Part shown: piece by piece, positions 35,194-43,451 of the stretch | How positions within the stretch are numbered: the first letter of the stretch is position 1 | Layout of the letters: each line of letters begins with the position of its first letter | Assembly: GCA_035274845.1 (NCBI GenBank) | Contig: DATENU010000015.1 | Span: 310,001 to 374,000, forward strand | Reading direction: 5' to 3' | DNA from: Chthoniobacterales bacterium | Lineage (GTDB): Bacteria > Verrucomicrobiota > Verrucomicrobiia > Chthoniobacterales > UBA10450 | Length of the DNA: 64,000 nt | The notes under the pieces: generated by a model | Seen by the model: the letters and a program-made list of their open reading frames with translations, nothing else | Told to the model about the DNA's origin: nothing | Databases searched by the model: none | Program-made: the position numbers and the translations under genes

Positions 35194-36069
35194 TTGAAAG
35201 ACGCAGCCAGATTGCTCGGCTATTTCGCCGCCACCATTCTCTTCGGGGCGCTCGCCGCCCCCCTTCTCTTCTGGGGCGCGCAATGGCTCGCCTCGCACGG
35301 AATTCTCCCCGTGCTCGCCACGTTTGATTTCGAGGCATTTTTCCATCGCGCTCTCATGATCGGCGCGATTCTTTTTCTCTGGCCGCTTTTGCGCTCGCTT
35401 CGCATCCGCGGCCTGCGGGATCTTGGGCTGGTTCGCAACCCGCATCGCGCCCGCGATGCCATGGCCGGATTTCTCCTCGCGGCTGTTCCGCTCTTTTGCG
35501 GCGGAATTGTCCTGCTGTTCGCCGGCATCTACCGGCTCCGCGCCGATATTCCCTGGCTGGCCATCGCCAGCGTTGCGCTCACCACTGCGATCGTTCCGTT
35601 GATCGAAGAACCGCTCTTTCGCGGATTATTCCTCGGCGTCCTCCTCCGCGGCAGCCGGCCGCTTGTCGCCAGCCTGTTGAGCGCCGGCATTTTCTCGATC
35701 GTCCATTTTCTCAAGGCTCCGGAGGAAATGACGTCGGTGGTCACCTGGACCTCAGGTTTTGTCTCGATCGCGCATTCCCTGGATCAATTCGCCGAGCCGC
35801 TTTTGCTCCTGGCCGGATTCACGACCCTGTTTCTTATCGGTTGGATCCTGGCGGAAGCGCGATTGCGGACCCAATCGCTCTGGCTCCCGATCGGCCTCCA
35901 CGCCGGGTGGATCTTTGCCGCCGGCGCCTTCGGCAAGATCGCGCACCGCGAGATTCTCGCCTTGCCCTGGCTGGGCAAGAACCTCCAGATTGGGATCGTG
36001 CCTTTGGGCATTGGCCTGGGCACCTGGGCTCTGCTTAGGGTGTGGTTGAGATATGCTCGCGAACGTTAA
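35194..36069 (+). CDS. CPBP-family intramembrane protease
   Basis: 291 residues from a TTG start, with about eight hydrophobic spans. The catalytic motifs of the CPBP (CaaX prenyl protease 2/Abi) family are present: EEPLFRGLFLGVLLRG, FSIVHF and GLHAGWIF, which supply the Glu-Glu, His and second His ligands. A membrane protease with uncertain substrates. Its end overlaps comF by 17 nt, so it leads the CPBP-comF-accD-folC operon. Confidence 0.85.
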   Translation: MKDAARLLGYFAATILFGALAAPLLFWGAQWLASHGILPVLATFDFEAFFHRALMIGAILFLWPLLRSLRIRGLRDLGLVRNPHRARDAMAGFLLAAVPLFCGGIVLLFAGIYRLRADIPWLAIASVALTTAIVPLIEEPLFRGLFLGVLLRGSRPLVASLLSAGIFSIVHFLKAPEEMTSVVTWTSGFVSIAHSLDQFAEPLLLLAGFTTLFLIGWILAEARLRTQSLWLPIGLHAGWIFAAGAFGKIAHREILALPWLGKNLQIGIVPLGIGLGTWALLRVWLRYARER

Positions 36070-36775
36070 TCCCCTCCCCGCGCTCTGTTCGCTCTTTTAC
36101 CCGGCCGCGTGCGTGGTCTGCTCGAGCGAAGTTGAGCGGACCGAATACATTTGCGAACCCTGCCGCAAACGAGCGCCGCGCATCGTCGCCCCCTTCTGCG
36201 CGAAATGCTCGGAGCCCTTTACGGGCGCGATCACCCAGACCTTCAGCTGCGCCAATTGCGAGCATCGTACCTTGCATTTCGATTCCGCCGTCGCGGCCTA
36301 CCGGAGCCGGGGCCTGGTTCGCAAACTGGTCCACGAATTCAAGTACGGACATCATCGTTATCTGCGTCACCCGCTCGCGAACTGGCTCGGTGAAACCCTC
36401 CACGATCCCCGGCTCCACGGACGGCAGTTCGATTTGCTGATCCCGGTTCCGCTTCATCCGGCCCGGGAACGGGAGCGCGGTTTCAACCAGGCCGCGCTCC
36501 TGGCCGAATTGCTCGGCCAAAGGACCGGCCTTCCGGTTCGCCCGCTCCTGGAACGGATCCGCTACACCACCACCCAGACCGCCTATGATCGCTCCGAACG
36601 CATGGAAAATTTGCGCGACGCGTTTCGTTTACGAAAAAACCGGGACGTGCGAGGGTTGCATGTGCTTCTGATCGACGATGTATTAACCACCGGCTCGACC
36701 CTGAGCGAATGCGCCCGGGTCCTGAAACGGGGCGGGGCGCTTTCCGTTTACGCGGCCACCGCGGCCCGCGCCTGA
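36053..36775 (+). CDS. comF: ComF family phosphoribosyltransferase-like protein
   Basis: 240 residues. An N-terminal zinc-finger region with paired cysteines (CVVCSS, CEPCRK, CAKCSE, CANCEH) is followed by a PRTase domain with VPLHPARERERGFNQA and the PRPP loop LLIDDVLTTGSTL. ComF/GntX proteins take part in DNA uptake in competent bacteria, in a cytoplasmic step, but many non-competent bacteria have them. Six bp separate it from accD. Confidence 0.88.
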   Translation: MLANVNPLPALCSLFYPAACVVCSSEVERTEYICEPCRKRAPRIVAPFCAKCSEPFTGAITQTFSCANCEHRTLHFDSAVAAYRSRGLVRKLVHEFKYGHHRYLRHPLANWLGETLHDPRLHGRQFDLLIPVPLHPARERERGFNQAALLAELLGQRTGLPVRPLLERIRYTTTQTAYDRSERMENLRDAFRLRKNRDVRGLHVLLIDDVLTTGSTLSECARVLKRGGALSVYAATAARA

Positions 36776-36781
36776 TTATCC

Positions 36782-37633
36782 ATGGCTATTTTCAAAAGAC
36801 CTCCTATTGGCGGTGGTGGCGGCAAGAAACGCCGCGGCGATATTCCGCAGGGGCTTTTCCAAAAATGCCCGGGTTGCAAGGAGGTCGTGCACGAGATCGA
36901 GCTGGCCCAGAACCAGCGCGTCTGTCCGCATTGCGATTATCATTTCACCCAGTCCGCCCGCGAACGGATCGAGAGCCTGCTCGATGCCGACACTTTCGTG
37001 GAGCGGGACGCCAACCTTCGTTCCGTGGACACCCTCCAGTTCCAGGGAATGGCCACTTACAAGGACCGGCTCAAAAAATATCAGGACGCCACCGGCCTGA
37101 CCGATGCGGTCCTGAGCGGGCACGGAATGATCGACGGTTACAAGGTGTCGATCGCGGTGATGGACTTCAGTTTTCTGGCCGCGACCATGGGGTCGGTCGT
37201 CGGCGAACGGATCACCCGCGCGATCGAGTATGGGACCGCTCACCGCTGCGCCGTTGTCATCGTTTCCGCTTCCGGCGGCGCGCGCATGTATGAAGGCATG
37301 CTCAGCCTGATGCAAATGGCCAAGACCAGCGGCGCCCTCGCCCGGCACGCCTGCGAACGTCTCCCTTACATTTCCGTCCTCACCAATCCCACCACCGCCG
37401 GAGTCATGGCCAGCTTCGCCTCGTTAGGCGACGTCATTTTGGCGGAGCCGAAAAGCATGATTGGTTTCGCCGGGCCGCGCGTCATCAAGGAAACGACGCA
37501 CCAGGATTTGCCGGAACGATTTCAGACCGCGGAGTTCCTGGAAGAACACGGGCTGATCGACCTGATCGTCCATCGCAAAAGATTGCGGGCGCAGATCAGC
37601 CAGTTCCTCACTTTCTTTTCCACCACGCAGTGA
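36782..37633 (+). CDS. accD: Acetyl-CoA carboxylase carboxyltransferase beta subunit
   Basis: 283 residues. An N-terminal zinc ribbon with C29-C32 and C48-C51 is followed by the crotonase-fold carboxyltransferase with SGGARMYEGMLSLMQMAK and FAGPRVIKETTHQDLPE. Together with AccA it moves carboxyl from carboxybiotin to acetyl-CoA, giving malonyl-CoA. The stop overlaps the GTG start of folC (GTGA). The accD-folC pair is a classic arrangement. Confidence 0.96.
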   Translation: MAIFKRPPIGGGGGKKRRGDIPQGLFQKCPGCKEVVHEIELAQNQRVCPHCDYHFTQSARERIESLLDADTFVERDANLRSVDTLQFQGMATYKDRLKKYQDATGLTDAVLSGHGMIDGYKVSIAVMDFSFLAATMGSVVGERITRAIEYGTAHRCAVVIVSASGGARMYEGMLSLMQMAKTSGALARHACERLPYISVLTNPTTAGVMASFASLGDVILAEPKSMIGFAGPRVIKETTHQDLPERFQTAEFLEEHGLIDLIVHRKRLRAQISQFLTFFSTTQ

Positions 37634-38907
37634 ACGTGGGAGAGGCCCCGGTGCCGCGACCTTCTCCGTCCTACCCTGAAGCGCTCGGCTGGCTTTACGG
37701 CACCCAGCGTTTCGGGATCAAGCTCGGGCTCGAGAATGTCCAGCGCCTTCTTCGCGAGCTGAAGGTCCCGGGGAAAAATCAACGCATCATCCACGTCGCC
37801 GGCACCAACGGCAAAGGGTCGGTCTGCGCGATGATCGATTCGATCTGCCGGGCCCAGGGATTTTGCACCGGCCTGTTTACCTCCCCTCACCTCGTCACCT
37901 ACCGCGAGCGAATCAAAGTGGATGGCGAAATGATTGCCGAGGAAAAAGTCGCGGCCGGTCTCAATCTGATTCGGGAACTCGTGGCGAGCTGGGACCCGCA
38001 TCCCACCTTTTTTGAAATCACCACGGCGCTGGCTCTGATTCACTTCAAGGAATGCGGCTGCGAATTGATCGTCCTCGAGACCGGACTCGGCGGACGGCTC
38101 GATGCCACCAACGCCATCACACCGGTGGTTTCCGTCATTACCCCCATCGGCTACGACCACGAGAAATGGCTCGGCCATACTCTGGAAGCGATCGCCTCGG
38201 AAAAGGCCGGCATCATCAAAGGGAATCGACCCGTGGTTTCGGCGATCCAGGACCCGGCCGCTGAAAAAGTGATCCGCGCCCGAGCAGTCGAATGCAATTC
38301 TCCGCTGGAATTTGTAACGGCGATCTCCGACCGCTGGTTCGACGTTGCCCTGGCCGGCGGTCATCAGCAGCAAAACGCCGCGCTCGCAATCGCCGCGCTA
38401 CGCGCCGGCAACGTCTCCGTTACTGATGACGCGATTGTTCGCGGCTTGGCCAACGTCGAATGGGCCGCCCGCTTTCAGCGCTGGGACGAGCGCATCGTGA
38501 TCGACGGCGCGCATAATCCCGCTGGCGCAAGCGTCCTCGCCAAAACCTGGCGAGAACAATTTCCCAACGAGCGCGCCACCATCATCCTCGCTGTCTTACG
38601 CGAGAAAGACCTAAACGGAATCTGCCGCGCACTATCCCCTATCGCCGCGCGCTTCCTCCTCCCCCAAATCCGCACCGAACGCGCCCTTCCACCCTCCGAA
38701 GCCGCGCAGATAATCTCTTCCATTACTCCATCACTCCCAACCGCCAGTCCGGCTCGGACCTCCATCACTCCATCGCTCACCGCCGCCCTCGAATCCGCGC
38801 GCTCCAATCCCGACCGCGTCCTCATCACCGGCTCGTTGCATTTCGCCGGTGAAGCGCTGGCGCTCCTCGCTGGCGATCCGGATTCCCTCGAAGATTGCGC
38901 CCAATAA
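37630..38907 (+). CDS. folC: Folylpolyglutamate synthase/dihydrofolate synthase
   Basis: 425 residues from a GTG that overlaps the accD stop. The P-loop GTNGKGS is at 58-64, TSPHLV follows, and ETGLGGRLDATN is the family signature. It adds glutamate to folates (and possibly to dihydropteroate). In the C-terminal domain a Ser/Thr/Pro-rich insert (SITPSLPTASPARTSITPSL) is encoded by repeated CATCACTCC-type DNA and is unusual for the family. Three identical palindromes follow the gene. Confidence 0.93.
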   Translation: MNVGEAPVPRPSPSYPEALGWLYGTQRFGIKLGLENVQRLLRELKVPGKNQRIIHVAGTNGKGSVCAMIDSICRAQGFCTGLFTSPHLVTYRERIKVDGEMIAEEKVAAGLNLIRELVASWDPHPTFFEITTALALIHFKECGCELIVLETGLGGRLDATNAITPVVSVITPIGYDHEKWLGHTLEAIASEKAGIIKGNRPVVSAIQDPAAEKVIRARAVECNSPLEFVTAISDRWFDVALAGGHQQQNAALAIAALRAGNVSVTDDAIVRGLANVEWAARFQRWDERIVIDGAHNPAGASVLAKTWREQFPNERATIILAVLREKDLNGICRALSPIAARFLLPQIRTERALPPSEAAQIISSITPSLPTASPARTSITPSLTAALESARSNPDRVLITGSLHFAGEALALLAGDPDSLEDCAQ

Positions 38908-39349
38908 TTCCAAGGAAGCGCGCTTTCCAAACCGCCCCCAAAAAACGCTGTCCGTAAGACGCCTCCTTGCCGCGGTCCAAACTTGACGGCTTTAAGCCGT
39001 CAAGATTCATCCGGCGCTAATACGTCTTATTGCCGCAATAGCTAAGCGGCGGTTCAAACCGTCAAACCGGCACTCCGTGGCTTGCCCAAACTTGACGGCT
39101 TTAAGCCGTCAAGATTCATCCGGCGCTCCTTGCCGCGCACTAACTTGACGGCTTTAAGCCGTCAAGATTCCTCCTCCGCCAGCAACTTAATCCGTGCGAT
39201 CGCCTGCTGCGTCTAATCGAACTCGCTCATCGCCGTCCTGTAGCGGCGGTCTCAGACCTCGCCCCTGCTCTCCCACGTATGGCTCTCCCCAAAACCGCAA
39301 CGCCGGGCTTTTCAATTCTTACGCTCGCTGCCAATCTTCCTATTCGACC
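38908..39349. other. 442-bp intergenic region with repeat cluster
   Basis: No gene is supported. It holds three identical 27-mers of the CTTGACGGC family (see 38982-39170), a diverged palindrome GGCGGTTCAAACCGTC near 39050, and a TGTAGCGGCGGTCTCAGACC arm at 39238-39258 related to the cluster at 44794-44939. Confidence 0.7.
38982..39170. repeat. Three identical CTTGACGGC palindromes
   Basis: 27-mers at 38982, 39091 and 39144: arm CTTGACGGCTT, one central T, arm AAGCCGTCAAG, then ATTC. Two further identical copies are at 44962 and 47865. Several share the tail ATCCGGCGCT. Spacing is irregular (109 and 53 nt). Confidence 0.85.
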
Positions 39350-39961
39350 ATGAAAGACCGGCCCTGGCTCACCCAACTGATCATTCAGCCGATCATGATT
39401 GTTCTCAGTATTTTGGCCGCGCTTGGGGTGGACAACTGGCAGAAATCCCAGGCCAAAGTGAGGCGTGTGGCCGACACCAAGGCCGCGTTCGTGAAAGAAA
39501 TCACCGCGAACAAACAACTTCTTCAGTCGCAGAATTACCTTCCTTTTCATCGCAAGCTCCAAGCCGAATATGCCGCCGCGGTGAAAAACAACGCGCCGGA
39601 TCCCGGCACGTTTTTCGAGAGCGGCCCCCACTCCGCTCCCCTGCGCGATTCGGCCTGGCGAGTGGTCTCCGGGACCTTCACCCTGATGGAACTTCCCTCC
39701 GGGTTCGTGCTTGCGCTCACCGACATCTACCGGCTCCAGGATTCACTCGAGAAACATAATCAAGGCTTTCTCAGCTCCCTGAGCACTCCGCGCTCCGATC
39801 GCGAGACGCCGGCTTATGCAAAAGACCTCACCCATTCCATCAGTCTTTTTCTCAACGAGCTCGTTCCGGCGGAAGAAAGACTGATCCGCAACTACGACCA
39901 CCTTTTGGAACGGTTCGCCGCCGACAAACCAGCCTGGGCAGACGAAATGGCGACGAAGTAG
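39350..39961 (+). CDS. Membrane-anchored hypothetical protein
   Basis: 203 residues from ATG 39350; the open frame reaching back to 39194 runs through repeat DNA. One N-terminal transmembrane segment (LIIQPIMIVLSILAALGVD) is followed by a helical extracytoplasmic region with WRVVSGTFTLMELPSGFVLALTDIYRLQD. This resembles other anonymous 'one helix plus helical bundle' proteins of soil bacteria, in which the W(x)nN motif after the anchor is common. Function unknown. Confidence 0.65.
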   Translation: MKDRPWLTQLIIQPIMIVLSILAALGVDNWQKSQAKVRRVADTKAAFVKEITANKQLLQSQNYLPFHRKLQAEYAAAVKNNAPDPGTFFESGPHSAPLRDSAWRVVSGTFTLMELPSGFVLALTDIYRLQDSLEKHNQGFLSSLSTPRSDRETPAYAKDLTHSISLFLNELVPAEERLIRNYDHLLERFAADKPAWADEMATK

Positions 39962-39990
39962 CAGCCAAGCGTTTCGCGTGCTTTTCCAAT

Positions 39991-40049
39991 TGTAGGGCAA
40001 CCGCTCCGGTTGCCACCGCATAAACCGGCAGGCGGTGCGCCCGCCTACA
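39991..40049. repeat. TGTAGGGC foldback element overlapping acpS stop
   Basis: TGTAGGGCAACCGCTCCGGTTGCC at the left and GGCAGGCGGTGCGCCCGCCTACA at the right: two hairpins with inverted outer ends. Its last bases include the acpS stop codon TAG, so insertion near the gene end may have supplied it. Confidence 0.75.
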
Positions 40050-40428
40050 AGCCCTCCAGCACGATCATCGCCATCGCGTGATGTTCGGTATGGCTCAACG
40101 TAACCCAGACGGAGCCGATCCCGCGTTCTTCCGCCAGTTTCTTCGCGCCCCCCTCGAGAACGACGAAAGGTTCGCCGCTCGGTTTTCGGTGAACGTCGAT
40201 GTCTTTCCAGCCCATCGTTTTTCCGATGCCGGTCCCAAACGCTTTCGAGACCGCTTCCTTGGCCGCGAAACGCGCCGCCAGATGGCGGGCCGGAAACTTC
40301 ATCGACTGCGAATACTCGATCTCCCCCGCCGTAAAAACGCGATGGAGAAACCGTTCGCCGAATCGCTCCAGCGAATGCTCGATCCGCGCGCACTCCACCA
40401 GATCGACGCCGATGCCCAGGACGCTCAT
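40045..40428 (-). CDS. acpS: Holo-[acyl-carrier-protein] synthase
   Basis: 127 residues from ATG 40428 (five codons shorter than the longest frame), so that the protein begins MSVLGIGVDLVECARIE, the standard AcpS start with the Mg-binding Asp. FAAKEAVSKAFGTGIG is the second signature. It moves 4'-phosphopantetheine from CoA onto ACP. Paired with pdxJ upstream, as in many bacteria, but a foldback element separates them. Confidence 0.93.
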   Translation of the reverse strand: MSVLGIGVDLVECARIEHSLERFGERFLHRVFTAGEIEYSQSMKFPARHLAARFAAKEAVSKAFGTGIGKTMGWKDIDVHRKPSGEPFVVLEGGAKKLAEERGIGSVWVTLSHTEHHAMAMIVLEGL

Positions 40429-40446
40429 CGGTTGCGAATACACGAT

Positions 40447-40506
40447 TGTAGGGCAGGCGCTCCGCCTGCCGAACGCGACGGTGGTAACCGATGCGGTTGC
40501 CCTACA
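40447..40506. repeat. TGTAGGGC foldback element between pdxJ and acpS
   Basis: Left TGTAGGGCAGGCGCTCCGCC, right GATGCGGTTGCCCTACA. The outer 9 bp are perfect inverted repeats. Same family as 39991-40049, 400 bp away on the other side of acpS. Confidence 0.75.
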
Positions 40507-40566
40507 AGTCTGCCACCCCCGCTGGTCCTTAATTCGTCATTCGTCATTCGGATTTCGTCATTCGAA

Positions 40567-41322
40567 CTATCCTTTGTAATTCTCCATCAGCGCCAGCATT
40601 TCGCGCACGGCCGTTTCAAAGCCAACAAACACCGACCGCGCAACGATGGAATGTCCGATGTTCAATTCCACCAGGTGCGGAATCTTGAGAATGAGCGCCA
40701 TGTTCCGGTAATTGATCCCGTGGCCCGCGTTCACCTGAAGCTTGGCTCCGGCCGCCGCGTCCGCGGCCGCGCGTAGCCGTTCCAGCTCCTGTTGCGCGAT
40801 CTTGTCAGTAAACGCGTTCGCGAGTTTGCCGGTGTGCAGTTCCACCATGTCCGCCGCCAGCTCCGCCGCGGCGTCAACCTGCTCCAGCTTCGGATCGATA
40901 AACATGCTCACCCTGACCCCCGCTGACTGGAACCGCTTCACGGTCGTGGCCAGCTCCTTCCGGTTCGCCACCAGGTCCAGGCCGCCTTCCGTCGTCACCT
41001 CCTGGCGTTTCTCCGGGACGAGGCAAATTTCATCCGGCAAAATCCGGAGCGCGATATCGACGATTTCCGGCGTGTTGCCGAGCTCGAGATTCAGCTTCGT
41101 CATGATGCTCTCGCGCAGCCGCTCGATGTCGCGGTCCAGAATATGCCGCCGGTCCGCCCGCAGATGGGCCGTGATCCCGTGCGCCCCCGCTCGCTCACAA
41201 ATCCCGGCAATCGCAATCGGGTCCGGCTCCGCATTCTTCGATTCCGGCATGGTCGCATACCGCGCCTGCCGCAGCGTCGCCACATGATCGATATTGACCC
41301 CCAGCTTCAATCCGTCTGTCAC
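40567..41322 (-). CDS. pdxJ: Pyridoxine 5'-phosphate synthase
   Basis: 251 residues with KLGVNIDHVATLRQAR at the start and GAHGITAHLRADRRHI, then LVPEKRQEVTTEGGLD and VNAGHGINYRN: the ordered motifs of PdxJ. It condenses 1-deoxyxylulose 5-phosphate with 3-amino-2-oxopropyl phosphate, the last step of the DXP-dependent vitamin B6 route. Full length, nothing unusual. Confidence 0.96.
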   Translation of the reverse strand: MTDGLKLGVNIDHVATLRQARYATMPESKNAEPDPIAIAGICERAGAHGITAHLRADRRHILDRDIERLRESIMTKLNLELGNTPEIVDIALRILPDEICLVPEKRQEVTTEGGLDLVANRKELATTVKRFQSAGVRVSMFIDPKLEQVDAAAELAADMVELHTGKLANAFTDKIAQQELERLRAAADAAAGAKLQVNAGHGINYRNMALILKIPHLVELNIGHSIVARSVFVGFETAVREMLALMENYKG

Positions 41323-41408
41323 GGATGGAATAGGATGCAGCCACGTCGCGCGGGCAAGTTTTCGTTGAGGTCATCCCGATCGCGTCCCATTCGGGACGAA
41401 TTGATAAT

Positions 41409-41571
41409 AGCCCAGCGCTTTAGCGCTGGATTAACGTTGTCTTTTCGATCAAGTCCCGAAGGGATGGCAGAAACCATGACTGGGTCCCCTCGCAAATTTG
41501 GCGCTCCTTCCGTCCCTGAAGGGATTTTGCCTGATCCCGTTTCCAGATTCCCAGCGCTAAGGCGCTGGGCT
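41409..41571. repeat. 163-bp AGCCCAGCGCT foldback element, left copy
   Basis: Terminal inverted repeats AGCCCAGCGCTTTAGCGCTG and CCAGCGCTAAGGCGCTGGGC, and an interior with AAGTCCCGAAGGGATGGCAG matched by CCGTCCCTGAAGGGA. It lies 102 bp before the EthD-like gene. The 350-bp gap 41323-41672 holds nothing else. Confidence 0.85.
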
Positions 41572-41672
41572 TTTCAGGAGGTAACGAGCAACGATTGACG
41601 AGCGTTTTCGGATTGACGACGCGCAGCGATTTGTGTTGCCTCGATTACCAAATCGTCCCCGAGAATCTCGCC

Positions 41673-42068
41673 ATGGTGAAGCTCGTCTATTGCCTGTGCC
41701 GGCGCGCCGACATCTCGCCCGAAGAATTTTACGACTATTGGCTGAACACGCACGGCCCCAAGGTCAAGGACGCGGCCGAAGCGATGCGCGCGCGCCGCTA
41801 TGTGCAGAGCCACACTTGCTCGCCCGAGTTGAACGAGGTCTTCCTCAAGTCGCGTGGCCTGGCGCCGGCCTACGACGGTATCACTGAAGTCTGGTGGAAC
41901 AGTGTCGAAGACCTTAAGGCCGCCATGGCGTCGCCCGAGGGCTCGGAGGTCATGGCGAAACTAATGGAGGATGAAACCCATTTCATCGATTTCTCTCAAT
42001 CATGTGTCTTCATCACCACCGAACATTCGATCTTTGATTCCACAACGAGTGCGGAATCGCCGGGATAA
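41673..42068 (+). CDS. EthD-domain protein
   Basis: 131 residues from ATG 41673. MVKLVYCLCRRADISPEEF, then WLNTHGP, a central GITEVWWNSVEDLKAAMASPEGSEV and a late ETHFIDFSQS follow the EthD/ferredoxin-like alpha-beta fold, in which the conserved HxP motif is present in WLNTHGPKV. Such dimeric barrels join small oxidative or degradative pathways. Catalysis has not been shown for most. It is bracketed by two 163-bp foldback elements in the same orientation. Confidence 0.8.
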   Translation: MVKLVYCLCRRADISPEEFYDYWLNTHGPKVKDAAEAMRARRYVQSHTCSPELNEVFLKSRGLAPAYDGITEVWWNSVEDLKAAMASPEGSEVMAKLMEDETHFIDFSQSCVFITTEHSIFDSTTSAESPG

Positions 42069-42098
42069 TATTTCTTCTGCCCGCGGAATGCCGAGAAT

Positions 42099-42261
42099 AG
42101 CCCCGCGCTTCAGCGCTGGGTGAACGTTGCCGCTTTCATCGAGTCCCGCAGGATGGCAGAAACCATGATTGCGTTCATGCGCAAATTTGCCCCTGCTTTC
42201 CGTCCCTGATGGGCCTTTGGCTGCTCTCCTTTCCAGATTCCCAGCGCTAAAGCGGTGGGCT
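42099..42261. repeat. 163-bp AGCCCAGCGCT foldback element, right copy
   Basis: Same length and module order as the copy at 41409 (terminal AGCCCCGCGCTTCAGCGCTG and CCAGCGCTAAAGCGGTGGGC, interior GATGGCAGAAACCATGA and CGCAAATTTG), at about 75-80% identity by eye. Confidence 0.85.
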
Positions 42262-42274
42262 ATTTTCAGGAAAC

Positions 42275-42673
42275 ATGGTCATGAAAAAAACGCCGGCCGC
42301 CTCCAGTCCGGATGAGTATGTTGCGGCGCTGAGCGGTTGGCGCCGGAAGAGCGTCGAGCAGCTTCGCGCAACGGTTCGCCGCGCGGCCGGCGTCGACGAA
42401 GTCATCAAGTGGGGCCATCTCGTCTATTTTTCCAACGGGCCTTTGCTGCTGATCCGGGCGGAGGATGAGCGGGTGCTGTTTGGATTTTGGCGGGGCCAGC
42501 GACTTCGGAAAATTGAGCCGCGACTTAAACCGGGCGGCAAGTACGAGATGGCGACGCTTGAACTTCGCGCAGGAGACGCGATCGACGAGAAGACAATCCA
42601 GGAACTGACGAAAACCGCGGTGGCTCTCAACAAAAAGCTGGGCGATCCAACGGTGGCAGCAAAACGCCCATGA
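42275..42673 (+). CDS. DUF1801 domain protein
   Basis: 132 residues (ATG 42275 or 42281). SSPDEYVAALSGWRRKSVEQLRATVRRA, VIKWGHLVYF and RAGDAIDEKTIQELTKTAV follow the DUF1801 (YdhG/iron-chaperone-like) pattern: a small alpha/beta protein of uncertain role, sometimes linked to frataxin-like folds. It overlaps the next gene by four bases (ATGA). Confidence 0.8.
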   Translation: MVMKKTPAASSPDEYVAALSGWRRKSVEQLRATVRRAAGVDEVIKWGHLVYFSNGPLLLIRAEDERVLFGFWRGQRLRKIEPRLKPGGKYEMATLELRAGDAIDEKTIQELTKTAVALNKKLGDPTVAAKRP

Positions 42674-42918
42674 ATCGATACATGGTGATCGAGCACTTCG
42701 CGCCGGAAGCGAAAGAGAAGATCTACGAGCGTTTCCGGGCCAGGGGTCGGATGCTCCCGGACGGATTGGTTTACATCGATAGCTGGCTGGAGAAAGAAGG
42801 CGGTCGCTGTTTCCAATTAATGGAAACGAGCGATCCAGCGCTCTTCGACCGGTGGACCGAGAACTGGCGCGACCTGGTCCGATTTGAAATCATCGAGCTG
42901 GGCGAGAAGCCAGCTTGA
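42670..42918 (+). CDS. DUF3303 family protein
   Basis: 82 residues, MNRYMVIEHFAPEAKEKIYERF, WLEKEGGRCFQLMETSDPALF, WRDLVRFEIIEL: a short ferredoxin-like alpha/beta domain of the DUF3303 type. No signal or catalytic motif. Its ATG overlaps the DUF1801 stop, so they are translated together. Confidence 0.8.
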   Translation: MNRYMVIEHFAPEAKEKIYERFRARGRMLPDGLVYIDSWLEKEGGRCFQLMETSDPALFDRWTENWRDLVRFEIIELGEKPA

Positions 42919-42934
42919 AAACGCCTCCTGAGGA

Positions 42935-43258
42935 TTAGCGATCTTTCTTCGCCGATTTGTTTCGCCAGGCGAGCTCGAGCGCTCGCTGCAATGTCGTCTT
43001 GTCGACGAGCTCCAGCCGCACCGTCGTGCTCCCTCGCTTTCCCCAGGCGCCTTTAGCCGGCGCAAAGACTTTCGGATGAGATTTGATCAGCTTCGCTTGT
43101 TCCTCCGGTGGCAGGACCACCATGCCGTGTTCGGCGTCCGGATAGCCAAGCGTCGCGAAGATCCTTCCCCCGGCGCGGAAATCAGGATGATTCATGTGCG
43201 CGTTTTCCGAAGCACCGGCGAAACTCAGCGCGATCTTGCGAAACTGCGTGGGCGTCAT
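42935..43258 (-). CDS. MmcQ/YjbR family protein
   Basis: 107 residues from ATG 43258. The longer frame to 43387 would add an Arg/Gly-rich leader encoded by simple repeats and is rejected. MTPTQFRKIALSFAGASENAHMNHPDFRAGGRIFATLG is the characteristic start of the MmcQ/YjbR fold, with the conserved HPDFR. DNA-binding-like fold, unknown role. Confidence 0.85.
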   Translation of the reverse strand: MTPTQFRKIALSFAGASENAHMNHPDFRAGGRIFATLGYPDAEHGMVVLPPEEQAKLIKSHPKVFAPAKGAWGKRGSTTVRLELVDKTTLQRALELAWRNKSAKKDR

Positions 43259-43320
43259 GGCGTTCCAATCATCATACCGAAGGCTGGCGCCAATAGGAAG
43301 TTCCTCATCACCCCATCTGC

Positions 43321-43372
43321 CTCGTCCCCCTGCTCGTCCTCGCACTCGTCCTCGTCCTCGTCCTCGTGCTCG
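43321..43372. repeat. CTCGTC/CTCGTG hexanucleotide microsatellite
   Basis: About eight imperfect units of CTCGTC, CTCGCA or CTCGTG in a row, placed ~65 bp upstream of the MmcQ/YjbR start and ~80 bp upstream of the M48 gene on the other strand. Could vary in number and affect promoter spacing. Confidence 0.7.
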
Positions 43373-43451
43373 AACCCCGATTCGCATGAGCGCCCCGCTC
43401 CGTAGTAACTCTCATTGACGCCGTCTGTCGTTTCTTTACCCTCGCCGCCGT

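Noticed and set aside
38982-39170. Possible CRISPR array (three identical 27-mers)
   Set aside because: Spacing is irregular (109 and 53 nt), the repeat is a near-perfect palindrome found also at single sites, and no cas gene is present.
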